Part shown: piece by piece, positions 58,601 through 61,029 of the stretch | Layout of the letters: each line of letters starts with the position of its first letter | Numbering within the stretch: position 1 is the stretch's first letter | Origin: Neodontobutis hainanensis | Lineage: Eukaryota; Chordata; Actinopteri; Gobiiformes; Odontobutidae | Assembly (NCBI GenBank): GCA_024349245.1 | Contig: JALDNG010000005.1 | Location: 21,899,001 to 21,963,000, forward strand | DNA: 64,000 bases | Reading direction: 5' to 3' | The notes under the pieces: generated by a model | Told to the model about the DNA's origin: nothing | What the model saw: the letters and a program-made list of their open reading frames with translations, nothing else | The model's database searches: none | Program-made: the position numbers and the translations under genes

Positions 58601-58648
58601 CAAAGGGAGGGACAGCGCCGCAGTTGGATGCTCCCATATCTCAGTTCT
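9726..58648 (+). CDS. cadps: cadps gene, exons 1-11 joined (3'-partial): calcium-dependent secretion activator
   Basis: CAPS proteins are cytosolic/peripheral membrane factors that prime dense-core and synaptic vesicles for Ca2+-triggered exocytosis, binding PI(4,5)P2 and SNAREs (family knowledge). Coding exons seen: 9726-10082, 19973-20086, 21898-22230, 39988-40068, 40173-40409, 40894-41015, 42912-43023, 43097-43236, 44509-44575, 55408-55516 and 58436-58648. All introns are GT..AG and every junction keeps frame, giving about 628 codons. Order: acidic Ser-rich start (1-75), conserved N-terminal region (90-360), C2 domain (about 366-492), PH domain (about 499-598). The last exon ends after one base of a codon, so the MUN region lies outside. 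Residues such as ISKQQLQTVK and YLWAIGKNVWKRW match CADPS rather than CADPS2 as I recall them. I cannot say which teleost duplicate this is. No in-frame stop or frameshift was seen. Confidence 0.95.
10801..11097. repeat. Candidate MITE with ~17-bp inverted ends
   Basis: CCACTAAAACTGAAAC at 10801 is mirrored by GTTTCAGTTTCTAGTGG ending at 11097. The interior is rich in AAACTGAAT-type words. No target-site duplication is legible, so the assignment is tentative. The rest of 10083-11550 (intron 1) shows no gene. Confidence 0.45.
11575..12770. repeat. Diverged tandem duplication, unit offset ~623 bp
   Basis: About 500 bp starting near 11620 recurs from about 12255. Both copies contain GGAGAGGGAA, TTTATCCTCCAGTCCAGGCT, GCTGTTATATTCACAGAAT, ATGTCAGGATTAAAAAGACT, GCATTTGTCTGTTAACTT and AAAGGTGTGAAAGGAGG in the same order. 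CCAGTCCAGG is at 11713 and 12336. Many small differences show the duplication is old. No coding potential is recognised. Confidence 0.8.
12771..13819. repeat. Intron 1 DNA with a small ~115-bp tandem duplication
   Basis: Sequence around 13235-13335 (ACACATATCATTTTATT ... GATTTTAGTTGAAGAC ... GCTATA) repeats at about 13357-13452. The remainder is AT-rich without recognisable features. Confidence 0.55.
13820..14660 (-). pseudogene. Ty3/gypsy retrotransposon fragment (RT thumb and RNase H)
   Basis: On the minus strand the text reads KAEKCVFYASSVSFLGF and LQRFLGFANFYRRFI (14400-14560, RT connection). It continues with VIEVDASDSGVSAVLSQ (about 14210, the RNase H first catalytic Asp region), HRELLAVV (about 14070), and the RLNSGQARWALF, LTYMPGSSDVKPDASSRQF region (13880-13980). 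A deletion removes the WTDHKNL block. No gag, integrase or LTR lies alongside. Stops and shifts make it a dead fragment. Confidence 0.85.
14690..14905 (-). mobile_element. Terminal piece of a hAT-like transposon
   Basis: On the minus strand it begins TAGGGCTGTGCAATTAA, an end sequence of common fish hAT elements, and runs to a short reading start MEDKVREKLRSG. It abuts the Ty3/gypsy fragment; no second terminal repeat was found. Confidence 0.45.
14906..15479. other. Intron 1 DNA, only a (TA)n tract noted
   Basis: A TA dinucleotide run lies at about 15211-15230. Nothing else recognisable. Confidence 0.4.
15480..15590 (-). repeat. 3' coding tail of an L2-like LINE
   Basis: On the minus strand it reads like the LINE C-terminal motif LWNSLPNEVKQASTLTMFRE. 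The closely related sequence at 18080-18190 shows the same block, so these are two copies of one family, different from copies A to C. Confidence 0.6.
15886..16940 (-). pseudogene. L2/CR1-superfamily LINE, 5'-truncated (copy B)
   Basis: Nearly the same sequence as copy A: minus-strand PLQLIQNAAARVVFKEPKR and LHWLPVDAHIKFKAML. The 3' end has the ACATTTACATTTACATTTAG / CAGCTAAATG tail at 15886-15935. Truncated in the middle of the RT and disrupted by small indels. Confidence 0.88.
16941..17884. other. Intron 1 DNA, no recognisable feature
   Basis: AT-rich; contains a short (AAT)n run near 17783-17797. No gene, RNA or repeat family identified. Confidence 0.4.
17890..18210 (-). repeat. L2-like LINE 3' end with (GGCAA)n tail
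   Basis: The low-coordinate end is AAGGCAAGGCAAGGCAA, the complement of a short-repeat LINE tail. Minus-strand reading of 18080-18190 gives a TWNSLPDEVKQASTLTM-like motif found at the C-terminus of L2-like ORF2. 5'-truncated. Confidence 0.65.
18250..19445. repeat. Dispersed non-coding repeat family (CCCGAGCC / CAAGCAGCGATG type)
   Basis: Starts near TAGTCCCGAGCCAGGCATGC and includes GCCATGACAACATGGTCAA and TATATGGGGAGGTAATTTTT, both repeated at 49873-50015. Two related sub-copies are visible (TTGCCATGCATG near 19010 and 19368). It ends with ATAGCTGCAAGCAGCGATG at 19400-19418, a motif common in fish repeats. The flanking intron to 19972 shows nothing else. Confidence 0.55.
19973..20086 (+). 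CDS. cadps: cadps exon 2 (residues 120-157)
   Basis: Codes for 38 residues beginning ISKQQLQTVKERF and ending at SYYE. It is bounded by a ..CCACAG acceptor and a GTAAGT donor, phase 0 on both sides. The LQTVK reading, rather than LQLLK, is one reason for calling CADPS and not CADPS2. The preceding intron 1 is about 9.9 kb and repeat-rich; intron 2 is about 1.8 kb. Confidence 0.96.
20278..20745 (-). repeat. L2-like LINE 3' fragment (copy C)
   Basis: Matches copies A and B from AGATTTATTTTTTTAAATAG to GCAGAGGTTTGGTTGG, covering only the RT C-terminus and 3' UTR. Closest to copy B. The preceding 20110-20275 stretch (GACAACATCCCCTGTCCTTA, GAAACCTCAGGGAGAACCAC) is another dispersed repeat. The segment 20750-20840 (CTCCCGGAAGTTGCGGGAG...) looks like a DNA-transposon end. 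Confidence 0.75.
20842..21206. repeat. Minisatellite, 23-bp unit, 16 copies
   Basis: The unit CCCTCTGAAGGCTCAGACTCTCT (variants AATCTGT, ACTCTGT) occurs 16 times with almost no length variation. The first copies carry AATCTGT, later ones ACTCTCT, indicating stepwise expansion. It lies in intron 2; the period is not a multiple of three. Confidence 0.95.
21339..21722. mobile_element. MITE flanked by TTAA, inverted ends AGGTGCATTA
   Basis: TTAA-AGGTGCATTATGGAAG at the left is mirrored by CTTCAGTAATGCACCT-TTAA at the right. TTAA duplication is a property of piggyBac and Kolobok transposons. The interior is non-coding. It ends 175 bp before exon 3. Confidence 0.7.
21898..22230 (+). CDS. cadps: cadps exon 3 (residues 158-268)
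   Basis: A 111-codon exon starting VFLKSDRVSRMVQSGGCS and ending LLYNACQ, between a TATGCAG acceptor and a GTGAGT donor, phase 0. It carries the very conserved EVFKKHIEKRVRSLPEIDG segment and the ELILSKDQLYEMFQ helix region. Open reading continues past the donor into the intron to 22284, but the protein match stops at the donor. The following intron 3 is the largest in the window (about 17.8 kb). Confidence 0.97.
22896..24692 (-). mobile_element. Tc1-like transposon, interrupted by Rex3
   Basis: The ends CAGTATTGTTCAAAATAATA and (complemented) CAGTACTGTTCAAAATAATA form inverted repeats extending about 150-200 bp, flanked by TA. The minus-strand transposase starts at 24401 (MGHSRHCSEEQRTLIKKLF) with a helix-turn-helix (YKEVPKMIGCS), continues to about 24117 and is then broken. 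The Rex3 insert (23541-24065 with one TSD) leaves about 1.27 kb of transposon, a normal Tc1 size. Transposase is not intact. Confidence 0.85.
23541..24050 (+). mobile_element. Rex3 (RTE-clade) LINE 3' end inside Tc1
   Basis: The + strand shows the Rex3 C-terminal text EEFKYLGVLFTSEG, HIERSQLRWLGHLFR and PPEELEDVSGEREVS in shifted frames. It ends in the GAATGGATGGATGGA tail typical of Rex3. It is flanked by CAGTCCACAAAATGT (23526-23540) and CAGTCTACAAAATGT (24051-24065), a 15-bp TSD with one mismatch, inside the Tc1 transposase region. Confidence 0.9.
26317..26595 (-). mobile_element. Solo LTR, 279 bp, perfect 5-bp TSD
   Basis: Begins TGTTATG and ends CATAACA, flanked on both sides by CCCAC (26312-26316 and 26596-26600). 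On the minus strand it has TATAAAA (26501-26507) followed about 70 bp later by AATAAA (26429-26434), the spacing of a promoter and poly(A) signal in an LTR. No internal retroelement sequence remains. Confidence 0.85.
26601..28580. other. AT-rich interior of the candidate LTR element
   Basis: Minus-strand open pieces (for example 27446-27652, with a basic RRRL stretch) are short and unrecognised. No motif of gag, pol or env can be named with confidence. Confidence 0.3.
28582..28649. repeat. (AT)n-(AG)n microsatellite
   Basis: About 25 AT units followed by about seven AG units. It borders a SINE on its right. Confidence 0.95.
28650..28845 (-). repeat. tRNA-derived SINE, - orientation
   Basis: Contains the core CCACTGGAGGCAAGGTGGGTTAA and CTTGCCCAAGGACACAACGA, and ends with the complement of a tRNA-like head (GGCAGCAGTAGCTCAGTGG on the minus strand). 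A few bases have been lost from the tail next to the microsatellite. Confidence 0.75.
29085..29304 (-). repeat. tRNA-derived SINE, - orientation, near full length
   Basis: Tail ACATTTATTCATTTAGCAGA at the left, core CTTGCCCAAGGACACAATGA, and the complemented tRNA-like head at the right (GGCAGTAGCTCAGTAAGTAG, B box GGTTCGATTCCC on the minus strand). Flanks TCTTCTATT and TCTTCCATT may be its target duplication. Confidence 0.8.
29578..30995. other. Intron 3 DNA, no recognised feature
   Basis: Moderately AT-rich. Short open frames on both strands have no family resemblance; nothing suggests an exon or RNA. Confidence 0.35.
31012..31973 (-). repeat. tRNA-derived SINE with (GAAT)n tail, split by a solo LTR
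   Basis: On the minus strand the head GTGGCAGAGTGGTTAGCACT with an A box and the B-box-like GGTTGTGAGTTCAAAACC is followed by CTCTCCGGGTACTCCGGCTT and GATAGGCTCCAGTCACCCGC, and ends in GAATGAATAGATGAA. The flanks CATGCTTTGGTATAAT (30996-31011) and CATGTTTTGGTATAAT (31974-31989) are a 16-bp TSD with one mismatch. The solo LTR at 31207-31778 interrupts it. Confidence 0.88.
31207..31778. mobile_element. Solo LTR, 572 bp, inside a SINE
   Basis: Starts TGTCATGGCC and ends AATCCTGACA (TG..CA ends). Flanked by ACCTA (31202-31206) and ACCTG (31779-31783), a 5-bp TSD with one mismatch. Removing it restores the SINE consensus. TATATATA near 31503 could be a promoter element on either strand. Open frames inside are not recognised. 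Confidence 0.75.
32252..33125 (-). pseudogene. CR1/Rex1-like LINE reverse transcriptase, 5'-truncated
   Basis: The minus strand gives FEWLVLGHLKDSLPSTLDSH, then QFAYRSNRSTEDTVS, LFVDFSSTFNTVIPSK (first catalytic Asp region), LNTGVPQGCVLSPFLYS and, after a frameshift near 32640, IKFADDTTMIGLIS (FADD active site). The 3' UTR ends at the low side in a (TAGAT)n run, 32254-32277. The longest open stretch is 139 codons. Exact family is not certain. Confidence 0.85.
33126..34509. other. Intron 3 DNA, one likely short repeat
   Basis: The segment near 33760-33850 (GGGACAATGCATGTTAATGA...) resembles a dispersed fish repeat. Nothing else recognisable. Confidence 0.35.
34510..34800 (-). repeat. SINE-related repeat with (AAT)n at its tail
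   Basis: Begins with AATAATAATAAT, then TTTATATAGCGCTTTTATTCC, a CTTGCCCAAGGACACAATGA core as in the other SINEs, and a degraded head (ACCCGCCAACCTTCCC). Confidence 0.65.
34801..36376. other. Intron 3 DNA, no recognised feature
   Basis: Relatively repeat-poor compared with its surroundings. No exon-like open frame with a known domain. Conservation with other fish cannot be judged from one sequence. Confidence 0.35.
36385..36719. mobile_element. hAT-like MITE, 335 bp
   Basis: Left end CAGCCATTCCCAAAGTCAAG; right end complements to CAGTGGATCCCAAACTGTGG. The flanks CCCTATTG (36377-36384) and CCCTAGGG (36720-36727) agree at 6 of 8 positions, fitting an old 8-bp hAT duplication. No coding sequence. 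Confidence 0.65.
36728..37990. other. Intron 3 DNA, no recognised feature
   Basis: No gene or repeat family identified; a 110-codon minus-strand frame (37388-37720) is pyrimidine-rich low complexity on its strand. Confidence 0.3.
38060..38815 (+). pseudogene. Tc1-like transposase remnant
   Basis: Reads NKPRSGRQIKIS and ATTARKIVRDAKKK (the linker after the helix-turn-helix), SRCTIRKHLKK, then NFWNKVIWSDETKI (catalytic Asp block W-S-D-E) and LLMFWGCVS (the W-G-C block). Later text is frame-shifted, and the right side has the Tc1-style motif TATGTAAACTTTTGATCAGG. The left end is missing. A poly-A run at 38192-38209 interrupts it. Confidence 0.8.
38845..39120 (+). pseudogene. Ty3/gypsy integrase fragment
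   Basis: An open stretch reads CCPCLMTTCQSVGKPNQ, PPAPLRPVPAVGEPSEHAIV and DCSGHLTKTKSG, matching the end of the zinc-binding domain and the first catalytic Asp region of Ty3/gypsy integrases (family pattern VDCVGPLPKTKSG). It continues after a small gap with IPEAILLRQITAQAILKAL. The downstream core and chromodomain are absent. It lies directly against the Tc1 remnant. Confidence 0.7.
39121..39956. other. Intron 3, region before exon 4
   Basis: AT-rich with TTTTATTTTATTTTTTATT runs near 39336-39360. No gene seen. Confidence 0.4.
39957..39979. repeat. (CTTT)n microsatellite in the exon 4 acceptor tract
   Basis: About five CTTT units form most of the polypyrimidine tract; the AG used is 8 bp further on (39986-39987). 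Confidence 0.85.
39988..40068 (+). CDS. cadps: cadps exon 4 (residues 269-295)
   Basis: A short 27-codon exon, [20 protein letters not shown] to ADQIAR, with donor GTAAAA. Its acceptor polypyrimidine tract is a (CTTT)n microsatellite (about 39957-39979) followed by CGTTACAG. It continues exactly from exon 3 (..NACQ/LDNPDEQ..). The intron that follows is only 104 bp. Confidence 0.95.
40173..40409 (+). CDS. cadps: cadps exon 5 (residues 296-374, start of C2)
   Basis: 79 codons running through MYIEELRSSVNLLMANLES, the Lys-rich FKLQKLKRGHNTS segment and LSKSDVVLSFTLE, where the C2 domain begins. Acceptor TTGTTAG, donor GTACAT, phase 0. The first residues read HAGRFPRFCSREM, whereas the family has ERKFPKFVSKEM; this is one codon longer and has Cys in place of Val. 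No better AG is available nearby. From residue 308 onward the match is normal. Confidence 0.88.
40410..42550. other. Introns 5 and 6 without recognised genes
   Basis: Intron 5 (40410-40893) is unremarkable. Intron 6 (41016-42911) holds AT-rich DNA and a 41340-41830 segment with an open frame of 117 codons that is not recognisable; it could be part of an LTR (starts near TGTAACACTCGG), but no partner end was found. Confidence 0.35.
40894..41015 (+). CDS. cadps: cadps exon 6 (residues 375-414, C2 domain)
   Basis: Codes VVIMEVLGLKSLAPNR, VVYCTMEVEGG and the segment up to EASKP, the core beta strands of the C2 domain. Acceptor CTCTGCAG; donor GTGCGT after two bases of a codon (phase 2). The split codon resolves as Met, where mammals have Thr before the WGTQGDF motif. 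Confidence 0.95.
42555..42873 (+). repeat. (GAAT)n-tailed SINE, 5'-truncated, next to exon 7
   Basis: Same family as 31012-31973: CTCTCCGGGTACTCCAGCTT, CATGTACAGGTCAACTGGCA and GGGATAGGCTCCAGGAAG, ending in ATGAATGAATGAATTA. The tRNA-like head is missing. Its tail is about 40 bp upstream of the exon 7 start. Confidence 0.8.
42912..43023 (+). CDS. cadps: cadps exon 7 (residues 415-452, C2 domain)
   Basis: Codes WGTQGDFTTT, then VKVKLFTESTGVLALEDKE and LGR, the second half of the C2 domain. Acceptor TTCGCAG, donor GTATGA. Lengths of exons 6 and 7 sum to a multiple of three. The 3' end of a SINE (GAAT repeat tail, about 42860-42873) lies only about 40 bp upstream of the acceptor, and the pyrimidine tract between is weak. 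Confidence 0.95.
43097..43236 (+). CDS. cadps: cadps exon 8 (residues 453-498, C2 to PH linker)
   Basis: Begins VVLHPTPNSPKQSELHRM and ends RMDKPQNMKHC, at the entry to the PH domain. Intron 7 before it is only 73 bp. Acceptor TTCTCAG, donor GTAAGC, phase 2 at the 3' end. Confidence 0.96.
43989..44334. mobile_element. hAT-like MITE, 346 bp, perfect 8-bp TSD
   Basis: Ends TAGCCTGG and CCAGGCTAG, flanked on both sides by CAGTTCCC (43981-43988, 44335-44342). The left arm contains a small hairpin, CCAGACTCTC paired with GAGAGTCTGG. The interior is non-coding and CpG-rich. The rest of intron 8 shows nothing recognisable. Confidence 0.85.
44509..44575 (+). CDS. cadps: cadps exon 9 (residues 499-521, PH domain strand 1-2)
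   Basis: A small exon coding GYLWAIGKNVWKRWKRRFFV and LVQ. The basic patch KRWKRR is typical of the phosphoinositide-binding face of the CAPS PH domain. WAIGKNVW favours CADPS over CADPS2 (ALGQKVW). Acceptor GTGACAG, donor GTAAGC, phase 0 after the exon. Intron 9 (10.8 kb) follows. Confidence 0.95.
44848..45075. repeat. Degenerate relative of the 54671-55114 MITE
   Basis: Contains GGTATCAAACTCAAA at the left and GGCCTTGAGTTAAAACAGTT at the right, with AACAGGTTTTATATA and GATTCAAATCTATCTAAAAC inside, the same words as the hAT-like MITE at 54671 but inverted. No clean TSD. Confidence 0.55.
45443..45545 (+). repeat. G-rich tract with G-quadruplex potential
   Basis: Many runs of three or more G on the sense strand: GGTGGTGGTGGTGG, GAAGGGGAGGGGAGGGGGGG, GGTGGGTGGGTGGGTGG and GGGGGAGGGAGGGGG. 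It lies in intron 9, about 0.9 kb after exon 9. Confidence 0.85.
45546..47400. other. Intron 9 DNA, no recognised gene
   Basis: Mixed-composition DNA with several short open frames on both strands (45631-47114), none with a recognisable domain or codon pattern. Confidence 0.35.
47649..49530 (+). mobile_element. Tc1-like transposon, interrupted by Rex3
   Basis: The left end CAAACCCGAAAAGTT and right end (complement CAAACACGATTCCC) are each followed by the AAAACAGAATGCAATGATG type subterminal sequence, with TA on both sides. The + strand transposase begins at 48347: MGIPPMLQPKIVEQYQRG, SQRKIAKSLKLSSSTVHN (helix-turn-helix), AIRRHCITYRNATVKEIR, KFAVLFGKLGPHV, SLMGWICMSACGVGSLHIW, and a decayed HDN block near 49045. 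Frameshifts and stops kill it. Without Rex3 it is about 1.53 kb. Confidence 0.85.
47769..48111 (+). mobile_element. Rex3 (RTE-clade) LINE 3' end inside Tc1
   Basis: The + strand reads VMTERTRSRIQAAKMSFLCR, VAGRSLRDN and, in another frame, WERLGIPPEELEEVSRERE, ending in GATGGATGGATG. Flanked by ATGTTGAAAGT at 47758-47768 and 48112-48122, a perfect 11-bp TSD. 5'-truncated and with an internal deletion. Confidence 0.92.
49540..50230. repeat. Copy of the dispersed repeat seen at 18250-19445
   Basis: Shares ACCATGACAACATGGTCAA, TATATGGGGAGGTAATTTTT, TCATCACCACAG and TTTTGGCCTTCCATAG with the intron 1 copy, in the same order and orientation. A poly-T run (49909-49931) interrupts it. Confidence 0.65.
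50264..50510. repeat. Simple repeat rich in AGACCA / CCAGAACC
   Basis: Irregular tandem words such as AGACCAGACCACCACCAAGA and CAAGACCAAACCAGACCCAG, without long exact units. No coding meaning: an open frame on the minus strand (50237-50506) is low-complexity. Confidence 0.75.
50624..53890. repeat. Tandem array of a ~1.1-kb non-coding unit, about 2.7 copies
   Basis: The marker ACTCAGTGGCGACCCC occurs at 50819, 51923 and 53025 (spacing 1104 and 1102 bp). TTGTTTTTGCTC recurs at about 50652, 51742 and 52843. Shared lines include TGAAACTTGGTACATCCATA, AACTCAACAGGAAGTCCGCC and TCAAGTTGGACCCAAAAAGG. Copies 1 and 2 are about 90% alike by eye; copy 3 diverges after about 53345. The array begins with CCCGAGCCGGTGATAGCCGG and ends with GCCGCTTGCGGCTTTAATTT. 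No long open frame. Confidence 0.88.
53950..54115 (+). repeat. Head fragment of the (GAAT)n-type SINE
   Basis: GTGGCAGAGTGGTTTGCACT and TGTCTCACAGCAAGTATGTC match the tRNA-like head of the 31012 element; the sequence diverges after TGTGTGGAGATTGCATGTTA. Confidence 0.6.
54150..54335 (-). repeat. LINE ORF2 C-terminal fragment
   Basis: Minus strand reads GPEALFRAPLLWNLIPNSAL, a form of the LINE C-terminal LWN-LP motif, followed by a basic tail. A short remnant only. Confidence 0.5.
54671..55114. mobile_element. hAT-like MITE, 444 bp, perfect 8-bp TSD
   Basis: The left end CAGGTTTGTGAAACTCA and complemented right end CAGTGGTGTCAAACTCA form 17-bp inverted repeats. Flanked by GTATAGAG at 54663-54670 and 55115-55122. 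The interior holds GGGGGCCAAATGCGGCCC at the left and a stretch of the ~20-bp minisatellite words (CAAATCCATCTAAAAC). No coding sequence. Confidence 0.88.
55408..55516 (+). CDS. cadps: cadps exon 10 (residues 522-557, PH domain)
   Basis: Codes VSQYTFAMCSYREKKAEP through GYTVDYTDPQPG in the central PH strands. Acceptor GGTACAG, donor GTAAGA, leaving one base of the Gly codon. A Tc1/mariner transposon begins 91 bp downstream of the exon end. Confidence 0.96.
55608..56832 (+). mobile_element. Nearly complete Tc1/mariner transposon, 1225 bp, DD36E type
   Basis: Inverted ends start CACTCACCTAAAG and (complemented) CACTCACCTAAAG, extending about 25-30 bp with mismatches; TA lies on both sides (55606-55607, 56833-56834). 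The transposase frame 55799-56800 is 333 codons with no frameshift. 91 bp separate it from cadps exon 10. Confidence 0.93.
55799..56800 (+). pseudogene. Tc1/mariner transposase with three in-frame stops
   Basis: The helix-turn-helix SISQSAQLLGFSRTTIFRVY lies at about residues 10-29, followed by a second DNA-binding region. Catalytic motifs are VAWSDESR (first Asp), FQQDNAPCH (second Asp) and SPDLNPIEHLWD (Glu). Thirty-six residues lie between the second Asp and the Glu, so the triad is DD36E, not the common DD34E. Stops are at 56201-56203 (TGA, probably from Trp), 56321-56323 (TAG, probably from Gln) and 56483-56485 (TAA, probably from Tyr). All catalytic residues remain, so the copy is dead but recent. 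DD36E elements have been described in animals under the name Incomer. Confidence 0.9.
56840..57385. other. Intron 10 DNA, no recognised feature
   Basis: Unremarkable sequence between the Tc1/mariner element and the ACTAGT inverted-repeat element. Confidence 0.4.
57390..58400. mobile_element. Long inverted-repeat (foldback) element with many ACTAGT motifs
   Basis: The left arm GTATTTATTCTGATATCGTT, GATATCAGCTTTCATTTTCT, TTACTTGTAAGC is mirrored at the right by GCTTACAAGTAAAGAAGATT, AAGGCTGATATCATCAATCT, CAGAATAAATAC. Inner parts also pair, for example GACAAAGTTGTCTGCATGTA with TACATGTAGACAAACTTTGTC-type text (split here to show only the ends), and the centre is near 57900. The palindromic hexamer ACTAGT occurs about 15 times. 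No coding sequence or clear TSD. The right end is about 35 bp before exon 11. Confidence 0.8.
57673..57774 (-). repeat. (GAAT)n SINE 3' fragment inside the foldback element
   Basis: 102 bp: ATTCATTCATTCATT tail complement, then CCCGTTAGGGGTCGCGGGTG and CCTATCCCAGCAGC. Flanked by perfect 12-bp duplications GCTAGTGCTCCT (57661-57672 and 57775-57786). Confidence 0.92.
58436..58648 (+). CDS. cadps: cadps exon 11 (residues 558-628, end of PH domain)
   Basis: Codes LDGGRTFFNAVKEGDTVIF, the C-terminal PH helix SDDEQDRILWVQAMYRATG, and a linker ending DAPISQF plus one base of the next codon (Tyr expected). Acceptor TTTACAG, donor GTAGGT. The acceptor lies about 35 bp from the end of the 57390-58400 inverted-repeat element. 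The next expected exon (ADRAQKHGMDEF-like) was searched for by eye in the last 5.3 kb and not found, so intron 11 continues past the window. Confidence 0.95.
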
Positions 58649-59285
58649 GTAGGTTTCCTGTTTTTGATCACTGAAATAATTTTTCCTTTTAATCTTAATT
58701 ATTACTGTTATAAGCTTTAGAGAACTAGCTGTACTTTCTCCCATTTTTACATGTTTGTGTTCAAGTTATACTTTAATGGATATCTCTACTAAGGAGTTGT
58801 GCCCGTTTTGATAAATGGCACTTTCCAAAAGGCATGGATACAGGTGATGGACCTGTGTATTTGTTGGAGTTCAAAGAGCAAAGAGGAGATTTTCAACTCA
58901 CAAAAGTAACAAATACCTTTACACTAAAAATTGTATTACCATGTTTATCCTGTATCCTAATACACTTTCATTTTCCTTAGGTGAGGTGCTTTATACATTT
59001 TTTTAATCTAGTTTAGTCTTTAGTCTTAAAAAGCCCTATTGTTTCATTTGACATGCATGAAACAGGCCCATTACTCCAGTCTAAAGTCTGCATGAAATAG
59101 AGCACCTGAACTCACCACAGATAGTTAAGGAGCGTGCAGTGTCAGTCCTCTCGCTGCAGGTTCATGGAGCATGTTTGTGATTTTGAGCATGACAATTGCT
59201 CTGAACATGACAATTGCTTATTTCCTCAGTTCTCTGCTGTGCACATGCCTGTTAACATTCATTCACTCAGCGGATGCAGAAACAC
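58649..59285. other. Start of intron 11, no recognised feature
   Basis: AT-rich. A GCATGGATACAGGTG string at 58833-58847 superficially resembles coding text of the next exon but does not translate to it. Confidence 0.4.
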
Positions 59286-59289
59286 TTCC

Positions 59290-59915
59290 GCTCTCAGTTA
59301 AAAAGGGGGCAGTGTTCAAAGAAGTCAGCAGAAGAAGGAACAAACAGAGAAACATAAAAATGCACAGCAAATCCACAAACACTTGACACTGCTAAAGCCA
59401 CAGCACAGACAGTCTAAACTTAAACTTGAGCAGGCCAAAATTACAATACAGCCATTATGACGTAAAAAGGGGTTTAAAGAGAGAGTGCAGTTTGGTTTTC
59501 CGTGGCGTATGAGTAGTTACTGAAATGAGCTGACTGTCAGTTTAGGCCCGAAACCTGCAAAAATGATTTTGCTAAACAGAATGTTCTGTAATTCTCTGTC
59601 ACGCAATTGCAAAATAGTGGCTCACAAAATTGTGCAGCGTAGTTGATCTGGTCCTAAAGTACTAGACTGTGTAGAGCCCTGTTTCCACCAACCACAGCTC
59701 ACAAAATGGGATTCAAGGCAGTGTGGAACTTTTGAGAAAAATTTGAGCTAAAACTGTTGCAAGAATCAAACAGCAAATATTTATTGAAAGGTCTTCGGTG
59801 TTTAACACATGATTTCCATTTTTGTGTTTGAGGTTTGAAGCAAGCATTTTTATGTTTCTTTGTTCCTTCTTCTGTCAACCTCTTTGAACTCTGCTCTCTT
59901 GTAGCTGGACTGGAT
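59290..59915. repeat. Inverted pair of ~55-bp sequences, spacing ~470 bp
   Basis: GTTCAAAGAAGTCAGCAGAA and GAAGGAACAAACAGAGAAAC, ATAAAAATGC at about 59316-59363 are mirrored at about 59845-59900 (GCATTTTTATGTTTCTTTGT, CCTTCTTCTGTCAACCTCTT). This could be a MITE with internal arms or two inverted repeat copies; ends were not defined. Confidence 0.6.
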
Positions 59916-59987
59916 GGCAAGTGCTTGTCTCCTATTTATCCTGGCTTCTTCACACAAATACTCAGAGTTACTGTAATATTTTTTTTA

Positions 59988-59990
<3 letters not shown>

Positions 59991-60056
<66 letters not shown>
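59991..60056. repeat. (AT)n microsatellite
   Basis: More than 30 AT units, followed by T-rich sequence to 60110. Confidence 0.95.
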
Positions 60057-60060
<4 letters not shown>

Positions 60061-60110
60061 TATATACATTTTTTGTTTTTTACATTTTTTTTTTTTTATA
60101 TTCTACTCTT

Positions 60111-61020
60111 AACTCCTCTGTAATGTGCCATGCAGATGTCAGTTAGGTCCTAAGAGGTTTACACTTTCTTAATAAGAGGAATGTTTTAGTCAGATGAGCG
60201 TTAAAGAGCAGACAACAGATGGCCTGTTCTCAACATGTGACAGTTATTAGTCGAAAGATTTTAATGTGGCTCACTCCACCAATGTGTACCTTTGTTAAAT
60301 ATGAAAGATGAATTCCATTTATAACTGGGCAAACAACCCAGTAAACGTGAAAGCACCCCAAAAAACTGTTCAAATGTGAAAGAACATTGCAATGCATTTG
60401 TGTAAGTGAATTTGTCAAGGGAGCTGTTTTTGATATAACCACTGGAGCCCCACTGAGCCTCAGCAGCTGGTAATTACTAAGTTAAGAGTGCCAGCACATA
60501 AATAATACAGTGTGGATGTGGCACAATTAAGTCAGACACCAATCAGTCACTGTTACCAAATAACTACTCGCCAGTTCACACCTACATCAGTGCCATGAAT
60601 AATATCTTCGTACCCCCCCATCCTCCCCCACCCCCCGCAAAATTGACAACACAACAAAAAGAAAGAAAGAACACAGGCTTGAGGAGCCCCTATGCTAGTA
60701 ATGACAGTCTCTGAGACACAGTTGCCCAGCCTGACATTCTGTGGTCTACCTGTCAGGTAATCACTGATCCACAGGATAAAGGATGAGTTTACCTCCAGAC
60801 TTCAAAAGTTTTTCACTAAGAATTGCTGGTCTAATGGTGTTGAATGCACTTTGGCTGGTGTCATTTAACTAAGTCTGGCTGGCATGTTTGGCTGCAGCTG
60901 CTCATTGGCACTAATTTTAAAGGTTAAGGACAAGGTTTCTACTACTTGTTTCTAAGCTTGAGCATAGCTTGTGTGATCGATAAGCAGTGAAGTATCTCTG
61001 TTTGTTGATTTCCCAACCCA
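60111..61020. other. Intron 11 DNA, no confident feature
   Basis: A minus-strand reading near 60690-60870 resembles the RT phrase about single-strand LINE tails (complement of AAGTGCATTCAACACC), so part of it may be a decayed LINE. Not firm. Confidence 0.3.
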
Positions 61021-61029
61021 CAACAAAGA

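Noticed and set aside
58780..58870. Possible cadps exon 12 (string GGCATGGATACAGG)
   Set aside because: Neither frame nor flanking splice sites give the expected ADRAQKHGMDEF-like text.
59885..59950. Acceptor-like TCTTGTAG followed by an open stretch
   Set aside because: The translation does not match CAPS, and the region is part of an inverted repeat pair.
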